From: MKRK01 sp001896915 | GTDB lineage: Bacteria; Bacillota; Clostridia; Oscillospirales; Acutalibacteraceae | NCBI GenBank assembly: GCA_937973935.1 | Contig: CALJJF010000066.1 | Coordinates: forward strand, 1-5,130 | Direction: 5' to 3' | Length of the DNA: 5,130 nt | Shown here: positions 1 to 5,130 of the stretch, piece by piece | Layout: every line of letters begins with the position of its first letter | How positions within the stretch are numbered: position 1 is the first letter of the stretch | Made by a program: the position numbers and the translations under genes | The notes under the pieces: model-generated | The model's input: only the letters and a program-made list of their open reading frames with translations | Database searches by the model: none | What the model was told of the DNA's origin: nothing

Positions 1-892
1 CTATCTCATCCATCGTAGGCGCACCCCCCCCTTCGGTCATGACAGCGGCAGTACCGCAGGCGACTGCCAATTTAACCTTTTCCTCAAAGCTTTTGCCCAT
101 GATTTCACCGGCAATAAAACCTGCCAGTGCACTGTCCCCTGCGCCGATGGTAGATTTCAGAGGGACTTCCACCGCCGGGACAAAATAGGTCTTTTCCATG
201 GTGACTCCTGCCAAGCCTCTGGGACCCATGGAAATAAGCACATTCTCGACGCCCTTCTGACAAAGGGTTTGTGCGCCTTTGATAAGGTCTTCTATGCTCT
301 CCATTTCGGTCTTTAGAATCAGCTCTAGCTCATGGTTGTTGGGCTTGATCATCCAAGGCTTGATTTCCATCAGCTCGTCGGGCGTAATGAAATCACAGTC
401 AATGACCACACGGGCACCGACGGTCTTGAAATGTTTGGTGATTTCGATAAAATTGTCGTTGGAAATTCCAGCCGGCTTGCTGCCGCAGATGCAAACAATA
501 TCGCTTTCTTTTGTCTGCTCAATCATGCTGTCAATGAGACCGCTGCAGTCCTCGGGAGTATAATCTGCGCCGGCACGGTTGATTTTATAGGTCTTTGTAT
601 CGGTTCGGATGATTAGATTTTCACGGACATTTCCATTTACTTCGACAAACTGTGTTTCCCCGGCACTGTCACCCAATAGCCGTAAAAATTCAAAAATATT
701 GGCAGAACCCAAAACGCCGCAGCTTTTCACGGGAACACGGAACACCTTCAGTACCCGTGCAACATTGATGCCCTTGCCGCCGCATTCACGAATTTCTTTC
801 TGGACCCGGCTGACTTTATCGTCACCGATGGAATCTGTAAAAATCGTTACATCAAAACAAGGATTCAACGTTAAAGTAAAAACATTACTCAT
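1..892 (-). CDS. PfkB-family sugar-phosphate kinase, 1-phosphofructokinase/tagatose-6-phosphate kinase type, 3' end cut by window edge
   Basis: This gene encodes a cytoplasmic ribokinase-fold (PfkB) kinase. Relatives phosphorylate fructose 1-phosphate to fructose 1,6-bisphosphate (FruK) or tagatose 6-phosphate to the bisphosphate (LacC). I translated the minus strand by hand: 297 codons are open from the ATG at 892 to the edge, against about 305 in the family, so only the last few residues are missing. Family marks are TLNPCFD at residues 8-14 (sugar-binding Asp14), the glycine motif CGGKGINVAR at 37-46, KPNNHELELIL at 183-193, and STIGAGDSALAGF at 247-259 with the presumed catalytic base Asp253. 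An AAAGGA about 11 bases upstream may serve as ribosome binding site; an in-frame TGA just upstream rules out a much longer start. A weak terminator separates it from cysS, so it is probably its own unit. No phosphotransferase or fruR neighbour is visible, so substrate choice is open. Confidence 0.9.
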   Translation of the reverse strand, partial: MSNVFTLTLNPCFDVTIFTDSIGDDKVSRVQKEIRECGGKGINVARVLKVFRVPVKSCGVLGSANIFEFLRLLGDSAGETQFVEVNGNVRENLIIRTDTKTYKINRAGADYTPEDCSGLIDSMIEQTKESDIVCICGSKPAGISNDNFIEITKHFKTVGARVVIDCDFITPDELMEIKPWMIKPNNHELELILKTEMESIEDLIKGAQTLCQKGVENVLISMGPRGLAGVTMEKTYFVPAVEVPLKSTIGAGDSALAGFIAGEIMGKSFEEKVKLAVACGTAAVMTEGGGAPTMDEI

Positions 893-951
893 GGAGGTAA
901 CCGTCCTTTTCCACAATCAAGTGCGCCTTGTCCTTCCTTTGATATCCTGCC

Positions 952-980
952 AAAAAGACAAAGCGTTTTAATCAAAACAC
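952..980 (-). terminator. Weak intrinsic terminator after cysS
   Basis: On the minus strand, just after the cysS stop, GTGTTTT and AAAACGC form a 7-bp stem (one G-U pair) around a GATT loop. A U-rich run, TTTGTCTTTTT, follows. The stem is A/T-rich and the U-run is interrupted, so termination is probably partial. The same bases include AAAACGCTTT, which resembles the core of a CcpA catabolite-repression site, so part of this signal could belong to regulation of the downstream kinase gene. Confidence 0.5.
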
Positions 981-989
981 TATTAATTT

Positions 990-2387
990 CTATCCTCTGC
1001 TCCATTTTATGCCGTTGGGTGTGTCTTCCAGTACAATGCCCATCGCCTTAATCTCATCTCTGATCCTGTCAGCTTCGGCAAAGTTCTTGTTTTTTCTTGC
1101 ATTTTGTCTGTCTTCAATGAGCTTTTCGATTTGCTTATCCAGCTCGTTGGTTTCGGTTTTGTATAACAAACCCATCACGTCACACAGCTCGGTAAACAAA
1201 GCCAGTGCGAACTCACACAGCTCCTTGGACGGGTTTTGTGAGCCGGCGGTTATTATATTGATGTCTCTGACCAATTCAAAAATGGCGGAAAGAGCGTCAG
1301 CGGTGTTCAAATCATCTTCCATGACTGTAATAAACTGTTCTTTTCTCTTCAACAAAGTTTCTTTTTCTGTTTCTATGCTGATTTCGGAGGATGTGGCATT
1401 TTCGAGGGCAAATAGCAAGTTTTTTTTGCAGTTATAGAGCCGCTCCAATGAGTTTTGAGATTGAACAATGATGTCGGTGCTGTAGTTGATAGGGCTTCTG
1501 TAATGAGAAGAAATCATCAAAAAGCGGATGGGCTCATATCCATAAGCCTCGGCCACATCACGAACGGTGAAGAAATTCCCCAGAGATTTTGACATCTTTT
1601 TGCTGTCCACATTCACATAACCATTGTGCATCCAGAAGCGTGCAAAATCACAACCGTTGGCACATTCGCTTTGGGCGATTTCATTTTCATGATGAGGAAA
1701 AATAAGATCCTGTCCGCCGCAGTGGATGTCAATGGTTTCGCCGAGATATTTGCCCGCCATGGCGGAGCATTCAATGTGCCAGCCCGGTCGTCCCTTTCCC
1801 CAGGGAGACTCCCAAAAGGGTTCACCCGGCTTTGTGCTTTTCCAGAGAGCAAAATCCGCCTGGCTCTTTTTTTGTTCGGATGCATCCACTCTTGCGTTTT
1901 CAACAAGATCGTCCAGCGGCTGCTTGCTCAGTTTTCCGTAGCCGTCAAACTGCAGCGGGCTGAAATACACATCTCCGTCAACGGGATAGGCAAATCCTTT
2001 TTCGATCAGTATCTCAATCATCCGGATGATTTCATCGATATTCTCCGTGGCTTTCGGATGGATATCGGCTTCTTTTATATTCAGGCCGTTGCTGTCGATA
2101 AAAAATTCCTTGATAAATTTCTCTGCCACCTGAGGAACCGTGATCCCTTCCTCATTGGCTTTTTTGATGAGCTTATCGTCAATATCCGTAAAATTCTGAA
2201 CATATTTCACGTCGTAACCACGCCATGACAGATAGCGGCGCAGCACATCGAAGACACAAAGAGGTCTTGCGTTTCCGATATGAATATAATTATACACGGT
2301 GGGACCACAGGCGTAAATCCTTATTTGATTGTCTATCAGCGGTACAAGCTCCTGCTTCTCTCTTGTCAGTGTATTATATATTTTCAT
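990..2387 (-). CDS. cysS: Cysteinyl-tRNA synthetase (CysRS)
   Basis: CysS is a monomeric, cytoplasmic class I aminoacyl-tRNA synthetase that activates cysteine with ATP and loads it on tRNA-Cys. From the chosen ATG it is 465 residues, the usual family length. Visible marks are the start MKIYNTLTREKQE, the HIGH signature as HIGN at 36-39, the KMSKS loop at 264-268, and the zinc ligands that give cysteine selectivity at Cys27, Cys207, His232 and Glu236. The tail after about residue 300 is helical and charged, as in the anticodon-binding part of the family, and ends at a TAG. An ATG six codons upstream (2405) is in frame, but it lacks a ribosome binding site. The ATG at 2387 has AAAGGA nine bases upstream and matches family N-termini. 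It lies downstream of cysE with no terminator between, so both should be driven by the cysteine T-box leader. Confidence 0.97.
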   Translation of the reverse strand: MKIYNTLTREKQELVPLIDNQIRIYACGPTVYNYIHIGNARPLCVFDVLRRYLSWRGYDVKYVQNFTDIDDKLIKKANEEGITVPQVAEKFIKEFFIDSNGLNIKEADIHPKATENIDEIIRMIEILIEKGFAYPVDGDVYFSPLQFDGYGKLSKQPLDDLVENARVDASEQKKSQADFALWKSTKPGEPFWESPWGKGRPGWHIECSAMAGKYLGETIDIHCGGQDLIFPHHENEIAQSECANGCDFARFWMHNGYVNVDSKKMSKSLGNFFTVRDVAEAYGYEPIRFLMISSHYRSPINYSTDIIVQSQNSLERLYNCKKNLLFALENATSSEISIETEKETLLKRKEQFITVMEDDLNTADALSAIFELVRDINIITAGSQNPSKELCEFALALFTELCDVMGLLYKTETNELDKQIEKLIEDRQNARKNKNFAEADRIRDEIKAMGIVLEDTPNGIKWSRG

Positions 2388-2396
2388 TTCGACCAA

Positions 2397-2402
2397 TCCT
2401 TT
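2397..2402 (-). promoter_or_regulatory. Shine-Dalgarno site that decides the cysS start
   Basis: AAAGGA lies nine bases before the ATG at 2387 on the minus strand. It overlaps the alternative upstream ATG at 2405, so it can serve only the inner start. That makes the 465-residue product more likely than the 471-residue one. Confidence 0.75.
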
Positions 2403-2433
2403 CATGAAACAGGTATCATTCCTATCTTACCCA

Positions 2434-2520
2434 TTAATTCTCTTTCTTTTCGTTTTCTTTACAGTCATGAAGTTCTTTTTCCAGCTTATCAATTTTATAT
2501 TCCAGTGAGCAAATCAATTG
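2434..2520 (-). other. In-frame 28-codon extension after the cysE stop (CysE C-terminal tail-like)
   Basis: Directly after the TAA that ends cysE, the same frame stays open for 28 codons to another TAA at 2434-2436. It reads QLICSLEYKIDKLEKEL and then HDCKENEKKEN. Hydrophobic residues (L, L, I, L, L) at heptad-like spacing with many Glu and Lys suggest a short coiled coil. From knowledge of the family, many clostridial CysE proteins continue past the DPV/DPL motif with a similar L/I..L...I..LE tail, so this is probably the missing end of CysE. It has no start codon with a ribosome binding site of its own, and I do not call it a separate gene. An open run of this length could occur by chance; the support comes from its composition and position. 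It fills most of the cysE-cysS gap. Confidence 0.5.
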
Positions 2521-3051
2521 TTACAGCGGGTCGGGCATATGCACCTGATCGAGGGATTCAATCTTCTTGCCATCCCGCTTGACAATTCTGGCAGGAACCC
2601 CTACAGCGGTACTGTTGGGCGGAACCTCGTCAAGCACCACGGCGTTGGCGGCAATCAGTGAATTATCACCCACATGAAAGGGTCCTAAAATTTTGGCGCC
2701 GGAGCCGATCATAACACCGTTGCCGATGGTGGGATGGCGCTTGCCGATTTCTTTGCCGGTGCCGCCCAGCGTTACACCCTGATAAATCAGCACATCGTCG
2801 CCGATTTCAGTGGTCTCGCCAATGACAACACCTGAACCGTGGTCAATAAAAAGCCGTCTGCCCAGCTTGGCAGCGGGATGGATTTCGATTCCTGTTTTTT
2901 TGACCGCCCTTTGGGAAATCCAGCGGGCAATAAATTTACAATTATGGCGATAAAAGAAATTGGCACGTCTGTGCATTCTCACAGCCTTTAAACCGGGATA
3001 CAAGAAAAATATTTCTAAAAATGAACGTGCGGCAGGGTCTCTGTCTTTCAC
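2521..3051 (-). CDS. cysE: Serine O-acetyltransferase, with N-terminal in-frame stop upstream
   Basis: CysE transfers acetyl from acetyl-CoA to L-serine, giving O-acetylserine for cysteine synthase, and is the committed step of cysteine synthesis in the cytoplasm. The 176 residues contain the family's helical part (DRDPAARSFLEI, then YPGLKAVRMHRRANFFYRH) and the left-handed beta-helix of hexapeptide repeats, with TGIEIHPAAKLGRRLFIDHG, GVVIGETTEIGDD, YQGVTLGGTGKE, KRHPTIGNGV and the closing VPPNSTAVGVPARIV. His70 in IDHG and His105 in KRHPT match the expected active-site region. The stretch starts at a GTG with no good ribosome binding site. The true start is probably the ATG at 3084, which has a strong one, but its codon 7 is TAA, so the gene is either broken, translated by reinitiation at the GTG, or carries a base error. 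A tail-like extension follows its stop. The T-box leader upstream places it under cysteine-tRNA control with cysS. Confidence 0.88.
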   Translation of the reverse strand: MKDRDPAARSFLEIFFLYPGLKAVRMHRRANFFYRHNCKFIARWISQRAVKKTGIEIHPAAKLGRRLFIDHGSGVVIGETTEIGDDVLIYQGVTLGGTGKEIGKRHPTIGNGVMIGSGAKILGPFHVGDNSLIAANAVVLDEVPPNSTAVGVPARIVKRDGKKIESLDQVHMPDPL

Positions 3052-3084
3052 GGCCTGTATACATTATTTGATACGTTCAAACAT
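3052..3084 (-). other. cysE: Original cysE N-terminus, interrupted by TAA at codon 7
   Basis: The ATG at 3084 starts MFERIK, then TAA (3064-3066), then CIQA, and runs directly in the same frame into VKDRDPAARS of CysE. MFERIK followed by one residue and an xIxAVxxRDPAARS pattern is the typical start of Gram-positive CysE, so these 11 codons belong to the gene. Because the frame is the same on both sides, a single base change (for example from TAT, TAC, GAA or CAA) explains the stop; no frameshift is needed. The GTG at 3051 lies 12 bases after the stop, close enough for reinitiation. Confidence 0.85.
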
Positions 3085-3090
3085 CAGCTT

Positions 3091-3097
3091 TCCTCCC
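3091..3097 (-). promoter_or_regulatory. Strong Shine-Dalgarno site for the cysE ATG
   Basis: GGGAGGA lies six bases before the ATG at 3084 on the minus strand. It is the best ribosome binding site in the window. It shows that translation is meant to begin at that ATG and not at the GTG at 3051, which has nothing comparable before it. Confidence 0.85.
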
Positions 3098-3197
3098 TTC
3101 TACTCGCTTGCAATGCAGATGAAAATATTGCCAAACAGAATACCTCTCCCGCTTAATCATACATACATTTTCGCAATCGCAAATTGGTATGTAAATC

Positions 3198-3235
3198 AAA
3201 AATCCGCCACCGACGCAAAAATGCGCCGGAGGCGG
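3198..3235 (-). terminator. T-box regulatory intrinsic terminator
   Basis: On the minus strand, CCGCC-T-CCG-G-CGC (3235-3223) pairs with GCG-T-CGG-T-GGCGG (3216-3204) around an ATTTTT loop. The 13-position stem has one T-T mismatch and one G-U pair, and is followed by ATTTTTG. Its 5' arm also supplies the CCGC and CTCC segments used by the antiterminator, so the two structures exclude each other. Confidence 0.93.
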
Positions 3236-3440
3236 GTTTATCCGCGGTTCCACTCCAGTTTATAGCTTTTGCTGCAGATAACGGTGCATACCGCACAGAG
3301 ATACTATTGTTCCCCCTGTGTGCTGAAGGGTGCATTCACAAAAACAAAACTGCAATGACCGTTTTCAGCCAAAGCCGGTCAATCTCTGGTGCCTTTGTTG
3401 TTGTTACTTCTCCCTTTTAACGCATTTCTTTCTATGTGTA
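3198..3440 (-). promoter_or_regulatory. Cysteine-specific T-box riboswitch leader of cysE-cysS
   Basis: This RNA leader senses the charging of tRNA-Cys. Stem I is closed by AAGGG (3412-3416) with CCCTT (3326-3330) and carries an inner stem GACCG/CGGTC (3376-3380 with 3357-3361). Its 3' side holds the specifier loop GAA-TGC-ACC; TGC at 3332-3334 is a cysteine codon. A stem II-like arm (3316-3323 with 3293-3298) and a small stem III (CGGT/ACCG, 3282-3293) follow. The T-box motif is GGAGTGGAACCGCGG (3242-3256); its bulge TGGA (3249-3252) pairs with the UCCA 3' end expected of tRNA-Cys, which has U73. The antiterminator pairs GCGG with CCGC and GGAG with CTCC, and competes with the terminator at 3198-3235. 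Uncharged tRNA-Cys should allow readthrough. About 113 bases separate the leader from the cysE ATG, and they hold a possible TACATAC/GTATGTA hairpin but no other gene. Confidence 0.95.
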
Positions 3441-3446
3441 TACGCT

Positions 3447-3476
3447 ATTATACGCGAAACTACTTTTTCATGTCAA
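3447..3476 (-). promoter_or_regulatory. Consensus sigma-A promoter of the cysE-cysS operon
   Basis: The minus strand shows TTGACA (3471-3476), an 18-base spacer and TATAAT (3447-3452), both hexamers matching the vegetative consensus exactly. Transcription should begin near 3440, directly before the T-box stem I. The -35 box lies inside the last codons of pgsA and the spacer contains the pgsA stop. With such a strong core promoter, control is probably left mainly to attenuation in the leader. Confidence 0.88.
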
Positions 3477-4035
3477 GGTATTGCTTGTTTTTTAACATAT
3501 ATTCTACCCCGGAATATACCGCCAGAACAGCAGAAGCCCAGAGGAAAACAGTATATGTAATTTCAAGAGGCATATTAAAATAAGTCGGCAATATTTCCAA
3601 AGAGATGATATATTCAAAGAAAATCGCCATGATAATTGCTACGATTTGAATGACTGTTTTTAGCTTGCCCCAGAACACGGCGGCAATCACAACGCCCTTA
3701 CCCATTGCGAGAATGCGCAGAGATGTTACCAAAAACTCTCTGATAATCACAATAAAGGTAATCACAACAATGCCGTAACCGATTTTTAAGTCAATGAAAC
3801 ACAAAAATGCACCGGTAGTCAGCATTTTATCTGCCAGCGGATCCATAATTTTGCCAAAATCGGTAACCAATCCTCTTTTTCTTGCCATTTGCCCATCCAA
3901 TAAATCGGTAATGGACGCAAACACAAAAATGATCAATGCAAATAAATAGTTGTGGGGGAATTGTATTAGCATAAAGAGTAAAAACAGCGGTGCCAATAAT
4001 ATTCTCAAAACCGTTAGCTTGTTAGGTGTATTCAA
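3460..4035 (-). CDS. pgsA: CDP-diacylglycerol-glycerol-3-phosphate 3-phosphatidyltransferase (phosphatidylglycerophosphate synthase)
   Basis: PgsA is an integral membrane enzyme that joins CDP-diacylglycerol and glycerol 3-phosphate to phosphatidylglycerol phosphate, the first committed step to phosphatidylglycerol and cardiolipin. The CDP-alcohol phosphotransferase signature is complete: D-x2-DG-x2-AR-x8-G-x3-D-x3-D, with Asp44, Asp47, Gly48, Ala51, Arg52, Gly61, Asp65 and Asp69. Several hydrophobic segments fit membrane spans, at about residues 12-26, 30-43, 73-100, 112-140 and 158-180. At 191 residues it has the usual length. A GTG at 4044 would add three residues, but it touches the ribosome binding site GAAGGAG. 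The TTG at 4035 has that site eight bases upstream and gives the family start MNTPNKLTVLRI, so I prefer it. The gene lies 38 bases after rimO, probably in one operon, and its last codons contain the -35 box of the next unit. Confidence 0.95.
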   Translation of the reverse strand: MNTPNKLTVLRILLAPLFLLFMLIQFPHNYLFALIIFVFASITDLLDGQMARKRGLVTDFGKIMDPLADKMLTTGAFLCFIDLKIGYGIVVITFIVIIREFLVTSLRILAMGKGVVIAAVFWGKLKTVIQIVAIIMAIFFEYIISLEILPTYFNMPLEITYTVFLWASAVLAVYSGVEYMLKNKQYLDMKK

Positions 4036-4043
4036 AAACAGCA

Positions 4044-4050
4044 CTCCTTC
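4044..4050 (-). promoter_or_regulatory. Shine-Dalgarno site that decides the pgsA TTG start
   Basis: GAAGGAG ends eight bases before the TTG at 4035 on the minus strand, an ideal distance. It leaves no room for the GTG at 4044, whose first base is the last base of the site. This supports the rarer TTG start. Confidence 0.8.
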
Positions 4051-4073
4051 GGTTTTTGGTTCTGATACAAAAT

Positions 4074-5130
4074 CTATTTCTCGTCTGTTACACTGCCAAT
4101 CATATCATACTCCAAAGCCTCTGTAATTTCAACCAAAATTATGTCGCCGGGCAAAAATGTTTTTTCGCTGACAAAGAATATTTTTCCATCGATGTCAGGT
4201 GCGTCTGCTTTTGTTCTGCCATAATAGCATTTGTTGAGACCGTCAAAGCCTTCAACAAGCACCTCCACAACGAACCCGATTTTAGCTTCGTTTTTCTCAA
4301 CAACGATTTCTGACTGTTCCAGCATGATAATTTCCTGCCGTCTCAGCTTTTGGTCTTCTTCCAGCTGGTTTTCAAATTCTGCCGCAGGAGTATCTTCTTC
4401 TGAGGAATATGCAAAACAGCCCACCCGGTCAAACCGCATTTCTTTTACAAACTCGGCCAGTATCGTAAAATCCTCGTCTGTTTCGCCGGGGAAGCCGACG
4501 ATAAAGGTGGTACGCAGCGTGATATCCGCTACCTTTTCTCTGATTTTCCCGATCAGTGCGGTCAAGGATTCCCTGTCGCCGCTCCTGTTCATTTGTTTTA
4601 GCACTTTTCCGCTGGCATGCTGGAGAGGGATATCAAGATATTTTAATACCTTCGGCTCGTCGTTCAGCACCTGCAACAGCTCGTCGGTAATTCTGTCGGG
4701 ATAGGTGTATAATAATCTGATCCACAGGATTCCGTCGATTTTACACAATTCTTTTAATAAAACAGGAAGTTTTAATTCGCCGTATAAATCCTCACCGTAG
4801 CGTGTGGTATCCTGTGCGATCAAGACAAATTCTTTTGCGCCGTCCCTCGCCAGCTTTTTTGCTTCTGCAATGATCTCCTCCATTGCACGGGAGCGGTAAG
4901 GGCCCCTGATCATGGGAATGGCACAGTAGGTACAGCAGTTGTCACAGCCTTCGGCGATTTTCAGGAAAGCATATCCCTTGTTTGTAGATACTACTCTCTG
5001 ATTCTTCAGATAATCTATTTCCTCCAGCTTGCCATAAAGAACAGATTTTTTGCCATCATAGGCGTTCTTTATCACTTCTACTATCTCGCCATAGCTTCCG
5101 GTTCCAACGACCGCATCAACGTCAGAAATT
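4074..5130 (-). CDS. rimO: Ribosomal protein S12 methylthiotransferase RimO, N-terminal part off the window
   Basis: RimO is a radical-SAM enzyme with two iron-sulfur clusters that adds a methylthio group to a conserved Asp of ribosomal protein S12. The visible 351 residues of about 440 begin inside the N-terminal UPF0004 domain at SDVDAVVGTGSYGEIVEVI. The radical-SAM domain follows, with the cluster motif C-x3-C-x2-C in EGCDNCCTYCAIP at visible residues 62, 66 and 69 (bases 4923-4946). Then come RGPYRSR, IAQDTTRYGEDLYG, YPDRITDELL, YLDIPLQHASGKVLK, TFIVGFPGETDEDF and RVGCFAYSSEEDTPAA, all typical of RimO. The TRAM domain at the end has YYGRTKADAPDIDG, which separates RimO from the tRNA-modifying relative MiaB. 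The reading frame is open to the right edge, so the GTG at 5075 is an internal Val codon. The gene ends with TAG 38 bases before pgsA; rimO-pgsA neighbours are common in Clostridia as far as I know. Confidence 0.95.
   Translation of the reverse strand, partial: ISDVDAVVGTGSYGEIVEVIKNAYDGKKSVLYGKLEEIDYLKNQRVVSTNKGYAFLKIAEGCDNCCTYCAIPMIRGPYRSRAMEEIIAEAKKLARDGAKEFVLIAQDTTRYGEDLYGELKLPVLLKELCKIDGILWIRLLYTYPDRITDELLQVLNDEPKVLKYLDIPLQHASGKVLKQMNRSGDRESLTALIGKIREKVADITLRTTFIVGFPGETDEDFTILAEFVKEMRFDRVGCFAYSSEEDTPAAEFENQLEEDQKLRRQEIIMLEQSEIVVEKNEAKIGFVVEVLVEGFDGLNKCYYGRTKADAPDIDGKIFFVSEKTFLPGDIILVEITEALEYDMIGSVTDEK

Noticed and set aside
893..899. GGAGGT-like motif on the plus strand as a ribosome binding site
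   Set aside because: No start codon at useful spacing opens a meaningful plus-strand frame; it is the complement of ACCTCC just before the kinase ATG.
609..971. 120-codon plus-strand open frame opposite the sugar kinase and its upstream region
   Set aside because: It mirrors a conserved kinase gene and its product shows no recognisable motif; no promoter or binding site precedes it.
1626..2228. 200-codon open frame on the plus strand inside cysS
   Set aside because: It is the antisense of the conserved synthetase core, has no ribosome binding site, and its translation resembles no family I know.
2521..3084. Selenocysteine or pyrrolysine insertion in cysE
   Set aside because: Those systems use TGA and TAG; the in-frame stops here are TAA.
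2521..3084. Genome-wide reassignment of TAA as a sense codon
   Set aside because: The roughly 1,300 codons of rimO, pgsA, cysS and the kinase contain no in-frame TAA, which would be very unlikely if TAA were a normal sense codon.
3184..3420. Plus-strand open frames of 76-101 codons across 2960-3583
   Set aside because: They run antisense to the T-box leader, its terminator and the cysE and pgsA ends. The structured RNA on the minus strand explains this sequence fully.

Overview
The window looks like chromosomal DNA of a low- to moderate-G+C Gram-positive anaerobe, most likely a member of the Clostridia. Reasons: purine-rich Shine-Dalgarno sites before most genes, a tRNA-sensing T-box leader, a rimO-pgsA gene pair, and a cysE-cysS pair under a cysteine T-box. 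All supported genes lie on the minus strand, so transcription runs from the right edge to the left. I see no mobile element, CRISPR array, tRNA or rRNA.

From right to left (5' to 3'): (1) rimO, the ribosomal protein S12 methylthiotransferase, with its N-terminal part off the window; (2) pgsA, phosphatidylglycerophosphate synthase, 38 bases downstream of rimO and best read from a TTG start; (3) a promoter with both consensus hexamers lying across the end of pgsA, followed by a cysteine-specific T-box riboswitch (UGC specifier, UGGA tRNA-acceptor bulge, terminator/antiterminator); (4) cysE, serine O-acetyltransferase; (5) cysS, cysteinyl-tRNA synthetase; (6) a weak intrinsic terminator; (7) a PfkB-family sugar-phosphate kinase of the 1-phosphofructokinase/LacC type, cut at its last few residues by the left edge.

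The logic of the central block is clear. Uncharged tRNA-Cys should bind the leader, favour the antiterminator and switch on both cysteine supply (CysE makes O-acetylserine, the direct precursor) and cysteine use (CysS charges tRNA-Cys). rimO and pgsA are housekeeping genes in their own upstream operon.

The most notable oddity is cysE. It has a strong Shine-Dalgarno site and an ATG at 3084 that begin a typical CysE N-terminus, but codon 7 is TAA, and the body of the protein resumes in the same frame. A second TAA, at 2521-2523, is followed in the same frame by 28 codons resembling the charged, coiled-coil-like C-terminal tail found in some CysE proteins. The other three stop codons visible are all TAG. 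The simplest explanation is a nonsense mutation or base error at codon 7 plus an ordinary stop at the end. Stop-codon readthrough in this cysteine gene is a less likely but testable alternative.
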